From the NCBI RefSeq assembly GCF_008728515.1, contig NC_044995.1:40505536-40569535 (forward strand): 64,000 bases of DNA, given 5' to 3'. This document shows positions 37,714 through 51,200 of the stretch, piece by piece (position 1 is the first letter of the stretch; the number at the start of each line of letters is the position of its first letter). A model generated the notes under the pieces. That model was not told the DNA's origin. It worked only from the letters and a program-made list of their open reading frames with translations, and did not search any database. The position numbers and the translations under genes are program-made. The DNA is from Papio anubis. Lineage: Eukaryota > Chordata > Mammalia > Primates > Cercopithecidae.

Positions 37714-38211
37714 GCGGCCTTTCCCCCTTGTAGAAGGGACAAGGAGTCAGATCCCCTCAACACCCTGGCTTCAGGGACCCCAGAAGTGCCTTCCAAGCTT
37801 CCCCCAAGAGCCACATCACCCACAACCCTGCCACTGTTTTTGCTGCGTTCACCGCATCTCTGATCCTGAATTGAATTCTGGAACTATGGACCACATCAGA
37901 CAGGGCAGAGATTCACCCAACCCCTAGCACTCCGGCTCTGGGCTTTTGGCCAGAAGTTAATTAACCTCAGAGTCAGGAGCCTGGGCCCTCCCTCCTAGGC
38001 CCTGTTGAGCTGGTTGTGTTTTAAGCAAGTTCTTGCCCAATCATACATCCTGCTAGAAAAGGAAATGAAGCAACGTTCCCAGCCACCACAGGCAGTTGTC
38101 GGCAACTTTCTGATGTACGCACCTGGGCTCCTCCGACTTGAGGGGGGCCCTTCCACACCCAATGCCCATTTCCCAATCCTTGTCATCGGCAGGGCCCAGG
38201 GATGTGACAAT

Positions 38212-38625
38212 ACTTTTTTTTTTTTTGAGACAGAGTCTCGCTCTGTTGCCCAGGCTGGAGTGCAGTGGCCAGATCTCAGCTCACTGCAAGCTCTGCCTCC
38301 TGGGTTTACGCCATTCTCCTGCCTCAGCCTCCCAAGTAGCTAGGACTACAGGCACCCGCCACCACGGTGGCCCAGCTAATTTTTTGTATTTTTAGTAGAG
38401 ATGGGGTTTTACCATGTTGGCCAGGATGGTCTCAATCTCCTGACCTCGTGATCCGCCCGTCTCGGCCTCCCAAAGTGCTGGGATTACAGGCTTGAGCCAC
38501 CGCCCGGCCGACAATTTTTGCTAATGGAGGAGTCGCTTCTTTTTTTTCTTTTTGAGATGGTCTCGCTCTGTCGCCCAGGCTGGAGTGCAGTGGTGCAATC
38601 ACAGCTCACCACAGCCTCAAACTAG
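38212..38625 (-). mobile_element. Alus in the RAB3D 3' region
   Basis: A young minus-strand Alu lies at 38212-38510 and a truncated minus-strand Alu at 38536-38622. Confidence 0.85.
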
Positions 38626-39173
38626 GGGTCACTTCTAAGGGATGCTGGGGGTTGGGCAGAAGGGGTGAGGTGGTAGGATTGAGGAACTTGCTGTCACCGC
38701 TTGTACTTTGTAGATAGCCTGAGAGTGGCAGGCCCTTATGTGAATGGGGGGGATGGGCTGTGATCAGTGCCGGGGAGTCCCTGAAGCTGGGGTCCCCACC
38801 TCTGGGGGCTTCTGCTCAGAGGTTATGTGTGCAGTTTGAAGACTTACATCTTGACCTCCAGTTTAGAGGCACTTTCTGCCCATCAGATTGCAAACTCGAG
38901 GGGCGCAGCACCTTTTCTTAGCTCCCAAACACCAACCAACACCCCTTAACAGGACCAGCACTGTTAGGATGGCTAAGCGGATGTTTTATGTTCTCACCTC
39001 CCTGACTGTTTCAGAGGCTGTGTCTGCTCTCCCAGCCCCTGCAGCCAAAATGACTTCCTGCAGCTTTCATGAGCTCAGCCTCTTTCCTGGGGTATGTGTG
39101 AGGGGAAAAGCCTGGTTCAAGTTTAGATTTATTTCTAGGGAGCCCCAGTTACTTCATACCAGAGGCTACCCTT
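38626..39173 (+). other. Unique sequence downstream of RAB3D
   Basis: Non-repetitive sequence that may be part of a long RAB3D 3' UTR. No separate gene was recognised. Confidence 0.45.
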
Positions 39174-39188
39174 AGAACTTTGGAGTGA

Positions 39189-40215
39189 GGGCCGGGCGCG
39201 GTGGCTCAAGCCTGTAATCCCAGCACTTTGGGAGGCCGAGACGGGCGGATCACAAGGTCAGGAGATCGAGACCATCCTGGCTAACACAATGAAACCCCGT
39301 CTCTACTAAAAAATACAAAAAACTAGCCGGGCGAGGTGGCGGGCGCCTGTAGTCCCAGCTACTCGGGAGGCTGAGGCAGGAGAATGGCGGGAACCCGGGA
39401 GGCGGAGCTTGCAGTGAGCTGAGATCAGGCCACTGCACTCCAGCCTGGGTGACAGAGCGAGACTCGGCCTCAAAAAAAAAAAAAAAAAAGAACTTTGGAG
39501 TGAGGGTATCGTTTCTGTTGTTGTTGAGACAGAGTCTCGCTCTATTGCCCAGGCTGGAGTGCCGTGGCACAATCTCAGCTCACTGCAACCTCCGTCTCCA
39601 GGGTTCAAGTGATTCTCCTGCCTCAGCCTCCCGAGTAGCTGGAATTACAGGCACATGCCACCATACCCGGCTAATTTTTGTATTTTTAGTAGAGAAGGGG
39701 TTTCACCATGTTGGTGAGGCTGGTCTCAAACTGATTCAAGTGATCCACTTCCTTCGGCCTCCCAGAGCACTGGGATTACAGGCATGAACCATCACGCCCA
39801 GCTGAGAGTATCTTTATACCAGCAAATTAGATGACTGAGGTGAAATGGACAAATCCTATAAACACACAAAGTGAGGGTATCTGAGTATGTGGGCGGGAGT
39901 CAAAAATTTGTAGTTGCTTTAACACTAAAGTCAAACTAAAGCAGCTTCAAAAAGACTTGTTAAGATGCAGTATGGCCTGCTGAGGTTTTTGTTTGTTTGT
40001 TTAAGACGGAGAGTCGCTCTGTCGCCCAGGCCGGAGGGTAGTGGCATGATCTCGGCTCACTGCAACTTCCACCTCCTGGGTTCAAGCGATTCTCCTGTCT
40101 CAGCCTCCTGAGTAGCTGGGACTACAGGCACCTGCCACCACGCCCGGCTACGTTTTGCATTTTTAGTAGAGATAGGGTTTCACCTTGTTGGCCAGGCTGG
40201 TTTTGTTGGCCAATT
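39189..40215. mobile_element. Alus downstream of RAB3D
   Basis: A young plus-strand Alu (39191-39489) is flanked by the 17-base duplication gaactttggagtgaggg (about 39175-39191 and 39490-39506). Minus-strand Alus lie at about 39520-39803 and 39995-40205. Unique sequence of about 190 bases separates the last two. Confidence 0.88.
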
Positions 40216-41600
40216 GTCTCTAAACTGCTGTCAAAAAAAGGAATGGATGAGATTGTCTTGAATAGGGCAGAGCTAACTTGTAATCGCCTGCCTGACAAGA
40301 AACAGCTTTGACTGCATCTTACTCCTGACCTGGCCTAAGCTTTCTGTTTACATAAGATTTTTCAAGAGTTCAACTTCAAGTAGCAGCGGAGAGAGCTGCC
40401 TCTGGATTTTCTCAAAGACTGGGAACAATATGGGAACATTTGTTTCTTGTCAAAATAAGGCAAATGTTACATTGAATGATTTTGGGGGTGAGGTTTAATT
40501 GGAAATGGTCTCTGGGGACTGAAAACTGATGTTTTTGCAGATTACCCCAGGGGAACGGAGGTTTATTGAGTTTACAGACACATTAAACCAAAGGTCGTGG
40601 GAAAACCCCTCTCCAGCTCCAGGGGATTGAAGTCAGGATCACCCACTAACCAGTGCCTTCCTTCTTAACATTCACTTTTAGCAGCTTGTGTTTACATGGG
40701 CAGTTTTGATGGGAAATTGCCATGACCACAGCGGTTTGGAGTTCTGTTTTTTTTTTTTTCTCTCTCCTTTTTGTGGGGACTGGGGGACTCCTCCCAAGAT
40801 CACATTTTAGCATCTTTCTTTCCTACTCCATTTAGAAACACAAAGGGTGAAATGTGGTCTCAGTGTTAACACGGTAATTCTGCTACTGGCTCCTCCCTGA
40901 CGATTCTGAAATACACTACTGAACGAGCTCTGGCTGGCCCTTTCTATCCTGGAGGTGGTTCTTCTGTGTAGCAATTCCTTGATGTCCAGTTTGGAAAGAT
41001 GTACTCTTTTTCTCCACAAGAAAAAATTAAATCCGTCATGCCCAAAATGTAGTTGTGCTTTTATTTCCATTAGTGAAGTGCATTTCTGGGAAAGGGGGGT
41101 TGATTTGCAACTAAGCAGATGTCAGTCAAGCGCCCTTCAAGACACAGCAGAAACCTCACTGGGCCTGGGGCTGCCTCTCGCTGGGTCCCATGGCCACCAC
41201 CTTGACCTTGGAAAGCTCTGTTATATGGGAGGTAGGGAGGACACTGTTTCTCTCACCTACTTCTGGTAAAAAGGTCAGTTCTCCCCACAGCAGCAAGAGG
41301 GCACCTGTGAACACCTGAGTCAGAGCACAGCCCTCCTCTGCTTAGAACCTTCAATGGCTCCCATCTTACTTGGAGTAAACGCCAAAGTCCTTCCTGTGGC
41401 TCCCCAGGGCCCTGCATGATCTGACTCATCACTTCCCCACCCTCCTCCATCTCTCCACTTGCCTCCCCATGCTTGCTCCCCTCCAGCCACATTGGCGTAT
41501 TTGCTGCTATCTGAACATACCAGACCCCCGCCCCAAGGCCTTTGCACAGGATGCTCCCCCTGCCTCTGCCTGGATGGCCCTTACCCCAGGTAGTCACAGT
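40216..41600 (+). other. Longest non-Alu stretch between RAB3D and TSPAN16
   Basis: About 1.4 kb carries no Alu and few recognisable repeats. It may include the distal RAB3D 3' UTR. A T-run lies at 40747-40759. No coding exon was recognised: open frames are short and lack family resemblance. Confidence 0.45.
41026..41031 (+). terminator. RAB3D: Candidate distal RAB3D poly(A) signal
   Basis: ATTAAA within 'aaaaaattaaatccgtc' is followed 20-35 bases on by a T/G-rich stretch ('gtagttgtgcttttatttcc'). If used, the 3' UTR would be about 3.9 kb and would include several Alus. Inference only. Confidence 0.35.
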
Positions 41601-42296
41601 TGATACGGTTTGGCTTTGTGTCCCCACCCAAATCTCACCTTGAATTGTAATCCCCATAATCCCCACGTTTCAAGGGAGAGACCAGGTGGAGGTCATTGAG
41701 TCATGGGGTTGGTTCCCCCATGCTGTTCTCCCGATAGCAAGTGAGTTCTCGCGATATCTGATGGTTTTATAAGGGGTTCTTCCGCCTTCTCTCAGCTCTT
41801 CTCCTTCCTGCTACCTTGTGAAGAAGGTGTCTGGCTTCCCCTTTGCCTTCCGTTATAATTGTAAGTTTCCTGAGGCCTCCCCAGCCATGCTGAACTGTGA
41901 GTTAATTAAACCTCTTTCCTTTTTTTTTTTTTTTTTTTTTTTTGAGACTGAGTCTTGCTCTGCCACCCAGGCTGGAGTACAGTGGAGCCATCTTGGCTCA
42001 CTGCAACCTCCGCCTCCAGGGTTGAAGCAATTCTCCTGCCTCAGCCTCCCGAGTAGCTGGGATTACAAGCATGCTCCACTATGACTGGCTAATTTTTGTG
42101 TTTTTAGTAGAGACAAGGTTTCACCACGTTGGCCAGGCTGGTCTTGAACTCCTGACCTCGTGATCTGCCCACCTCAGCCTCCCAAAATACTGGGATTACC
42201 GGCGTGAGCCGCCATACCTGGCTAAACCTCTTTCCTTTGTAAATTACCTAGTCTCAGGCAGTTCTTTCTAGCAGTGGGAAAACAGATTAATACAAT
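41601..42296 (+). mobile_element. MaLR-type solo LTR split by an Alu
   Basis: The start 'tgatacggtttggctttgtg', the internal 'atctgatggttttataagg' and 'cctccccagccatgctgaac', and the end 'acagattaataca' match MST/THE1-family LTRs. It is a non-coding solo LTR of an ancient endogenous retrovirus-like element. A minus-strand Alu at 41922-42222 interrupts it. The duplicated word 'taaacctctttcctt' lies on both sides (41907-41921 and 42223-42237). LTR parts are 41601-41921 and 42223-42296. Confidence 0.85.
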
Positions 42297-42320
42297 AAAA
42301 CTCCCCTAACCTAACTTCCT

Positions 42321-43770
42321 CTTTTTTTTTTTTTTTTTTGAGACGGAGTCTCGCTCTGTCACCCAGGCTGGAGTGCAGTGGCTGGATCTCAGCTCACTGC
42401 AAGCTCCGCCTCCCAGGTTTACGCAATTCTCCTGCCTCAGCCTCCCGAGTAGCTGGGACTACAGGCGCCCGCCACCTCGCCCGGCTAGTTTTTTGTATTT
42501 TTTAGTAGAGACAGGGTTTCACCGTGTTAGCCAGGATGGTCTTGATCTCCTGACCTCGTGATCCACCCGCCTCAGCCTCCCAAAGTGCTGGGATTACAGG
42601 CTTGAGCCACCGTGCCCGGCCTGAGTTGTCTCCTTTATAATAAACCAGGAGTAGTAAGTAAAACACTTTCCTGAGATCTGTGAGTCATTCTCGCAAATTA
42701 TCAAACCTGAAAGGGAGGAGGCTTGTGAGAACCCACCTGCCTTTGTAGCCATGTTGGACTGAAGTATGGGTAACCTGGGAACTCGATACATCTGAAGTGA
42801 GGGCAGCTCAGTTTTGTGGGACTCAGCCCTTAAACCTACGGGGTCACACACCAACTCTGGGTAATTGATGTCAAAATTGAATTGTAGGACACCCAGCGGG
42901 TATCCACAGAGAATTGGAGAATTATTTAGTGTGGAAAACCCCACATATTTGGTATCAGAAATGTGGGTAAAAATGTTTATTTCTGGCCGGGCGCAGTGGC
43001 TCAAGCCTGTATTCCCAGCACTTTGGGAGGCTGAGGTGGGACGATCACTTGAGGTCAGGAGTTCGAGACCAGCCTGGCCAACGTGGCAAAACCCCATCTC
43101 TACTAAAAATACAAAAATTAGCCATGTGTGGTGGCGCGCACCTGTAACTCCAGCTACTCAGGAGGCTGAGGCAGAAGAATTGCTTGAAACCAGGAGGCAG
43201 AGGTTGCAGTGATCTGAGATTGTGCCACTGCACTGCAGCCTGGGCAACAGAGTGAGACTCTGTCTCAAAAATTTAAAAAAAAAAAAAAAAGGAAAAAAAA
43301 TTAGCTGGGCATGGTGGTACATGCCTGTAGTCCCGTGTACTCGGAAAGCTGACGTGGGGTGGGAGATTCCCTTGAGCCCAGGAGTGAGAGGTTACCCTGA
43401 GCAACAATCATATCCAGCATGGGTGACACAATGAGGTCCTGTCCCTTTAAAAAAGGTTTTTGAGGCCGGGCGCGGTGGCTCAAGCCTGTAATCCCAGCAC
43501 TTTGGGAGGCCGAGACGGGCGGATCACGAGGTCAGGAGATCGAGACCATCCTGGCTATCACGGTGAAACCCCGTCTCTACTAAAAATACAAAAAATTAGC
43601 CGGGCGCGGTGGCGGGCGCCTGTGGTCCCAGCTACTCGGGAGGCTGAGGCAGGAGAATGGCGGGAACCCGGGAGGCGGAGCTTGCAGTGAGCCGAGATCG
43701 TGCCACCGCACTCCAGCCTGGGCGACAGAGCGAGACTCCGTCTCCAAAAAAAAAAAAAAAAAAAAAAAAG
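42321..43770. mobile_element. Alu cluster between RAB3D and TSPAN16
   Basis: A young minus-strand Alu spans 42321-42622 and a plus-strand Alu 42985-43285. An old plus-strand partial lies at 43300-43455. A young plus-strand Alu at 43464-43769 is flanked by 'aaaggtttttgag'. About 360 bases of unique sequence lie at 42623-42984. Confidence 0.87.
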
Positions 43771-44258
43771 GTTTTTGAGCCTATCAGGTAAACTCAACGA
43801 TGGCCTAGGTATTAAGGGAGGCCAAACAAGCAATGTTAATGATCCTAGATGTGATGATGGTGTGATGGTTGTGAATGCAAATGAACATATTAATAGAGAC
43901 GTGTACTGAAATATGAAGGGAATAAATGACATTGGGGTTTGTTTTCTGGAGGGTTTTCTTGCTGTTATCTTGCAGAGATGGAGTCAGGCCAGGCGCAGTG
44001 GCTCATGCCTGTATTCCCAGAGCTTTGGGAGGCTGAGGCGGGCGGGTCACTTGAGGTCAGGAGGTTGAGACCAGCCTGATGAAACCTCATCTCTACCAAA
44101 AATACAAAAAAATTAGCCGGGCAGGGTGGCAGGTGCCTGTAATCCCAGCTACACAGGAGCCTGAGGCAGGAGAATTGCTTGAACCCAGAATGTGGGGAGG
44201 TTGCAATAGGCCGAGATCACACCACTGCACTCCAGCCTGAGCGACAGAACAAGACTCC

Positions 44259-44295
<37 letters not shown>

Positions 44296-44670
44296 GAGGG
44301 GTCTTGCTATGTTGCCCAGGCTGGTCTCAAACTCCTGGGCTCAAGCGATCCTCCTACCTTGGCCTCCCAAAGTGCTGGGATTACAGATGTACCACCACAA
44401 AAAAATAAGTGAGCCGATAGATATGTTAATTAGCTTGATTTAATCATTCCACATTGTATGCCTATATCAAAATGTCACATTGTACCCTATAAATATATAC
44501 AATTTTTTAAAAATGAAAAAATACTTTATCAAGGGTAAAAAGGGGATTGACAAAGCAAATATGTCAATCTTTGCATTGCTGAACCTGGGCGATGCGTATA
44601 TGTTTCATTGGATTAATGTTCTTGGCTTTTGTGAAAGTTCTAGATGTTTCACAGAATAATTTACAAAACG
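43771..44670. repeat. Old LINE-like remnants around an Alu
   Basis: Sequence at 43771-43985 and 44396-44670 ('gatatgttaattagcttga', 'cattgtaccctataaatata') resembles 3' parts of old L1 elements. A plus-strand Alu at 43988-44290 and a minus-strand scrap at 44291-44395 lie between them. Class assignment is by eye. Confidence 0.5.
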
Positions 44671-44671
44671 G

Positions 44672-44982
44672 GCTGGGTGCAGTGGCTTATGCCTGTAATC
44701 CCAGCACTTTGAGAGGCTGAGGCAGGTGGATCACCTGAGCTCAGGAGTTCAAGACCAGCCTGGCCAACATGGTGAAACCCCATCTCTACTAAACATACAA
44801 AAAATTAGCTGGGCGTGGTAGCGAGTGCCTGTAATCCCAGCTACTTGGGAGACTGAGGCAGGAGAATTGCTTGAACCCCAGAGGTGGAGGTGGCAGTGAG
44901 CCGAGATCGTGCCATTGCACTCCAGCCTGGCAACACAGCAAGACTCTCTCGAAGAGAAAACACACACACACACACACACACC
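44672..44982 (+). mobile_element. Alu with (CA)n tail
   Basis: Plus-strand Alu 44672-44957 whose tail has turned into a (CA)n microsatellite at 44960-44982. Confidence 0.88.
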
Positions 44983-45118
44983 CCAATAATAATTTACAAA
45001 ACAGGAAAGTTGTATGAGAAAGGACATAGCCTCTCATTCAGGTATTTTGAGGTAAAATCATTGCCAAAAATGAAAGTAAGGAGAAAGGAGTCAGGCTGGA
45101 CAGGGGTTTCCCAAATCT

Positions 45119-45124
45119 TTTATT
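45119..45124 (-). terminator. TSPAN16: TSPAN16 poly(A) signal
   Basis: TTTATT on plus is AATAAA on minus, about 110 bases after the TSPAN16 stop codon (45232-45234). Confidence 0.8.
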
Positions 45125-45231
45125 AACAGTCTCCCCTCCAGAAGCAGTGAGTGCCACAGACAAATAAAACTGAGACTGACTCTCCAGCAGCCAGGTGGGC
45201 CCAGGTGTCTCATCTTCTCTAGGCCTGGGTG

Positions 45232-48200
45232 TCAGCCCAACTTGATAAACAGCAGCAAAGTGGCGAGAATTCCTGGCAACTGAAATGGGTGAAGAGAGAA
45301 ACATGGATCCAATGCTAGAGCTCTCCAAACCAGAATCATACTGGAGTTACAGGGGCAAGGGGAGCATCTTGTTCCAGAAAGGTGAGGGGCAGGGTTTTAC
45401 AGATGGCTGAAGAACCACCTAGGCTAAGTTGGAGCCACTGTGGTTACAGTGCATTCGTCTCCATTTATTTATTTATTTATTTATTTATTTATTTGAGAAG
45501 GAGTTTCACTCTGTTGCCCAGGTTGGAGTGCAATGGCACTATCTTGGCTCATTGCAACCTCCACCTCCCGGGTTCAAGCAATTCTCCTGCCTCAGCCTCC
45601 CGAGTAGCTGGGATTACAGGCGCCCAGCACCACGCTTGGCTAATTTCTGTATTTTTAGTGGAGACGGGGTTTCACCATGTCGGTCAGGCTGGTCTCGAGC
45701 TCCTGACCTCAGGTGATCCATTCACCTCAGCCTCCCAAAGTGCTGGGATTACAGGCGTGAACTACCGCGCCTGGCCCATCCTCTCCACTTTGGCCTTCCC
45801 CGGAACCCTATGGACCATATTCCCCAGACTCCACTGCCACATAACTTTTTATCTACTTTTTGATTATTATGAATAATCCTGCTATGAGCATTCACATAAA
45901 GGTTTTTGTATGGATACATGTCTTCAATTATCTTGGATTATAAACATAAGAGAGAAATTGCTGGGACAAATAATAATTCTATGGACTGATGGTGGTAGAG
46001 CATTTTTTTATGTGATTACTGGCCATCTGTATGCCTTCTTTGGATAAAAATCTCTATTCAAATCCTTTGTCCATTTTGGTTGGGTTACTTGTCTTTTTAT
46101 TAAGATATAACAATTTTTTTTTTTTTTTTTGAGACAGAGTCTTGCTCTGTCACCAAGGCTGAAGTACAGCGGTGCAATCTTGGCTCACTGTAAACTCCAC
46201 CTCCTAGATTCAAGCGATTCTCCTGCCTCAGCCTCCCGAGTGGCTGGGATTACAGGCGTGCATCACCATGTCCAGCTAATTTTTATATTTTTAGTAGAGA
46301 CAGGGTTTCACCATGTTGGTCACGCTGGTCTCGAACTCTTGACCTCGTGAGTCACCTGCCTTGGCCTCCCAAAGTTATGGGATTACAGGCATGAGCCACC
46401 ACGCCCAGCCTTGTAGTTTTACTTTCTTATGTCATTGCAATATCTTGTATTAGCATCATAGAATAAACTGGGAAATATGTCTTCCTCCTTTTTATTGGCA
46501 GAGTTTGCAGGTGAAACAATGGTGTTAATTCTTCTCTAAAAGTTTGGTAATATTTCCAGTGAGGATATCTGGGCCTGATCTTTTCTTTGTGGGAAGTTTT
46601 TTGGTTACTAATTTAATCTCATTACTTGTTGTAGACCTATTTAGATACTCTATTTCTTCTTGAGTCAGTTTTGGTAGTTTGTGTTTATCTAGGAATTTGT
46701 CTATTTCATCTAGGTTAGTTCATTTATTGGCATACAGGTTCAGACTTTTCCCTTATAGTTGCTTTATTTCTGTAAGGTCAGTAGTGATGTCTCTCTTTCA
46801 TTCCTAATTTTAGTGATTTGAGTAATCTTTCCCTTTTTTTCCCCCTTCAGTCTACTAGAGTTCTGTCAATTTTATGTTTGTTTTGTTTTTGTTTTTTGTA
46901 ACATGATCTCACTCTGTCACTCAGGATGGAGTGCAGTGACACAATCATGCCTCACTAGCCTTGATATCCCAGGCTCAAGTGATCCCCCTGCCTCAGCCCC
47001 CCAAATAGCTGGAACTACAAGCATGTGCCACCACACCTGGATAATTTTTTTATTTTTGTTTTTGTAGAAATGGGTGGTCTCACTATGTTGCCCAGGCTGA
47101 TTTCGAACTCCTGGGTTCAAGCAGTCCTCCTGCCTCAGCCTCCCAAAGTGCTAGAATTATAGGCTGAGTCATTATGCCCTACCTGTTTTATCTTTTCAAA
47201 GAATCAAATTTTGGTTTTATTGATTTTCTCCATTTCATTTATTTTCACTCTAATCTTTAGTGTCTTCCTTCTGCTTGATTTGGGTTTAGTTTGCTCTTCT
47301 TTGTTGAGTTTCTTTCTTTTCTTTTCTTTTTTAAGTTTTGTATTTTGTTCACTGCTGTGTCCCAGTGACCAGAACAGTTTGGCATACAGTAGGTCCTTAA
47401 TAAAACAGTTCAATACGTCCTAGGGAGGCTGGGTCTTACCTGTATTGCTGCAGCTCCCAGAGAGCCCCCACTCAGGGTGAAGCTCTGAGTCTTGGTGATT
47501 TTGAGGAGTTTATGGAAACAGCCCTGAGGAAACAAATGCCAAAACAAGCAGGAGCTGGTTAGGGGCTCATGGATTGCAAATCCCCATCAACCCCAACTCA
47601 CTGGGCCACCCAGATGCCTCTCAGATTCTTTGAGGAGAAGGGGAGAGAGCCATGAGGGCCTTTCCTCCATCTCATTTGACTGCCACCCACCCCCTGCCAC
47701 CCTAGCATCTTCCCTGTCCTCCTCATTCCCCCAACAGATCATAACGATGATTCCCTTCTACTTGTCTGTGCTAATGTTCCAGTGTGGCGATTAAGTGTGG
47801 TTGGACATCCTTGATTATTACTAGCTGTATGACCTTGGAGAAGTCACTATATTTCTCTGTACCTCCATTTTCCCATCTATAAATGGTACCCACTGGATCT
47901 GCCTCACATGAATTTTGTGAGGAGTAAAAGAATCAAAGGCCAGCCATGGTAGCTCATGTCTATAATCCCAGCGCTTTGGGAAGCCAAGACAGGAGGATCA
48001 CTTGAGCCCAGGAGTTCAAGACCAGTCTGGGTAACATAGTGGGACTCCCTCTCTATAAAAAATTTAAATATCAGCCTGGTGTGTGGCTGTAGTCCCAGCT
48101 ACTTGAGAGATTGGGGCAGGAGGAGCGCTTGAGCCCAGCCGGTCGAGGCTTCAGTGAGCCATGATCATGCCACTGCACGCCAGCCCAGGGGACAGAGCAA

Positions 48201-51200
48201 CATCTGTCTCAAAAATAAACAGGCTGGGCGCGGTGGCTCATGCCTATGATCCTAGCACTTTGGGAGGCGGAGGCAGGCGGATAATGAGGTCAGGAGATCA
48301 AGACCATACTGGCCAACATGGTGAAACCCCGTCTCTACGAAAAATACAAATATATAGCCAGGCAAGGTGGCGGCGCCTGTAATCCCAGCTACTCGGGAGG
48401 TTGAGGCAGGAGAAACACTTGAACCAGGGAATCGGAGGTTGCCGTGAGCCAAGATTGTGCCACTGCACTCCAGCCTGTCGACAGAGCGAGATTCCATCTC
48501 TAAATAAATAATAAATAAGGCCAGGCACGATGGCTCACGCCTGTAATCCCAGCACTCTGAGAGGCCGAGGCTGACAGATTCCCTGAGCCCAGGAGTTCGA
48601 GATTGGCCTGGACAACATAGCGAAACCCCGTCTCTACAAAAAATACAAAAATTAGGCCGGGCGCGGTGGCTCAAGCCTGTAATCCCAGCACTTTGGGAGG
48701 CCGAGGCGGGTGGATCACGAGGTCAGGAGATCGAGACCATCCTGGCTAACATGGTGAAACCCCGTCTCTACTAAAAATATACAAAAAACTAGCCGGGCGT
48801 GGTGGCGGGCGCCTGTAGTCCCAGCTACTCGGAGGCTGAGGCGGGAGAATGGCGTGAACCCGGGAGGCGGAGCTTGCAGTGAGCCGAGATCGTGCCACTG
48901 CACTCTAGCCTGGGCGACACAGCGAGACTCCGTCTCAAAAAAAAAAAAAAAAAAAATACAAAAATTAGCCGTTGTGGTGGTGTGTGACTGTAGTCCCAAA
49001 TTATTGGGGGCTGAGACAGGAGAGTCGTTTGAGCTTGGGAGGTCAAGGCTGCAGTGAGCCATATTTGCACCACTGTACTCCAGCCTGGATGACAGAGCAA
49101 GAACCTGTCTCTAAATAAATACATACATATAAAAGAAGGAATCTACATGAAGTACATTGCAGTGGCCTGACATGTAGCTAGCATTCAATAACTGTTAGTT
49201 ATTTTTAAGTGCTCTTTACATATGAACAGAAAAGCTGACATGTATTCAGTGGCTTCTTGGTCCACATATTTTCTTACTCATTTCTCACTATAACCCCATG
49301 ATTTGGGTACTCTTCTTTCCTCCACTTTACAGATGAGGAAACTGAGGCTCAGAGATATCAGGAGACCAGGCAAAGTGCATGGGCAGGGCATCCTCTCTCC
49401 TTCCTGCACTTTTTTTTTTTTGAGATGGAGTTTCGCCCCTGTTGCCCAGGCTGGAGTGCAGTGGCACGATCTTGGCTCACGGCAACCTCCACCTCCCGGG
49501 TTCAAGCAATTCTCCTGCCTCAGCCTCCCAAGTAGCTGGAGTTATAGGCTCCTACCACCACACCCGGCTAATTTTTGTATTTGTGGTAGAGATGGGGTTT
49601 CACCATGTTGTTGAACTCCTGACCTCAGGTGATCCACACACCTCAGTCTCCCAAAGTGCTGGGATTACAGGCGTGAGCCACCGCACCCGGCCTCCTTCCT
49701 GCACTTCTAGAGTTGCTCCCTCTTCTAGGCCCTTGGCACATCTCTCCTCTGGAGGCTTGGGCCACATTGAACTTGCTGTTGTCACTGTGCAGTGCCCCCT
49801 TTCATGTAATAGGTTTTTTTTTTTTTTCTAAATCTGGTCTTGTCCTGTCACTCAGACTGGATGCAGTGGCATGACCATAGCTCGCTGCAGCCTCGAACTC
49901 CTAGGCTCAAGTGATCCTCCTGCGTGAGCCTCCCAAGCAGCTGAAATTATAGGTGCGCGATGCCACACCCAGTTCATTTGTAAATTTTTTATGAAGGTGG
50001 GGGGTCTTGCTATGTTGTTCAGGCTGGTCTTGAACGTCTGGCCTCAAGTGATCCTCCTGCCTTGGCCTCCTAAAGTGCTGGGATTACAGGCATGAGCCAT
50101 CACACTCAGCCACATAATAGGTATTTGAGTGCCTGGCACTGAATTGGACAGTGGCAACCCAGCAATGTATAAAACAGACAAAATTCCTGCCCTCAGGGGG
50201 CTGCCATTTGAATGGGGAGAACAGCTAATGGCAAGCATTAGTGATGCTATTGTAAAGTGGTGATAAATGCTGGAAAGACACAGAAACAGGATATGAAGAT
50301 AGAGCATGATCGTTGGGATAAGGGATCCTTTTATAGATGGGAAGTCAGAACAGCCTCACGGAGAAAGTGCCAGTTGAGTAAAGACTTGAGAGGTAGGAAG
50401 ACATGTGAAGGAAGACCATTCCAGGCAGAGGGTACAGCCTGTGCAAAGGTCATGAGGCAGGCATGTGCCTGGTGTTTCTGAGCAGTAGCAAGGAGGCCAG
50501 CACGGCCGGAACAGAGTGAGCAAGGGGGAAAGGATAGAAGGTGACAGGCAGTTTGTGCAGGGCCCAGTGGGCCCGTGTCTGGCCTGTGTCTGTCTCTGAG
50601 GCCCCTGCCTGGGACTCAACCTGGCTGATTTTCCACAGGGCCTATTTCCTTGCAGGAGCCATTCAGTGCAAATGAAGGAATGAACGATTCATATTTCTTC
50701 TTCTTCTTCTTTTTTTTTTTTTTTTTTCTATTTTAGAGAAGGGTCTTGCTCTGTGGCCCAGGGTGGAGTGCAGCGGCACAGTCACGGCTCACTGTTGCCT
50801 TGACCTCCTGGGCTCAATCGATCCTCCTGCCTCAGCCTCCCAGTTAGCTGGGACTACAGGTTCACGCCACCATGCCCAGCTGATTTTTAAATTTTTTGTA
50901 AAAATGGCATCTTGCTATGTTGCCAAGGCTGGTCTTGAACTGCTGGACTTCAGTGATCCTCTTGCCTCAACCACCAGAATAGCTGGGACTTTAGGCATGT
51001 GCCACCACACTCAGCTAATATAAAAAAATTTCTTTGGCCGGGCAGGGTGGATCATGCCTGTAATCCCAGCACTTTGGGAGGCTGAGGCAGGTGGATCACC
51101 TGAGGTCAGGAGTTCAAGACCAGACTGGCCAACATGGTAAAATCCCGTTTCTACTAAAAATGCAAAAATTAACCGGCCGTGGTGTCACAAGCCTGTAATC

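Noticed and set aside
46425..47335. Possible active L1
   Set aside because: Only diverged antisense ORF2 fragments are present, with no intact frame, 5' UTR or tail.
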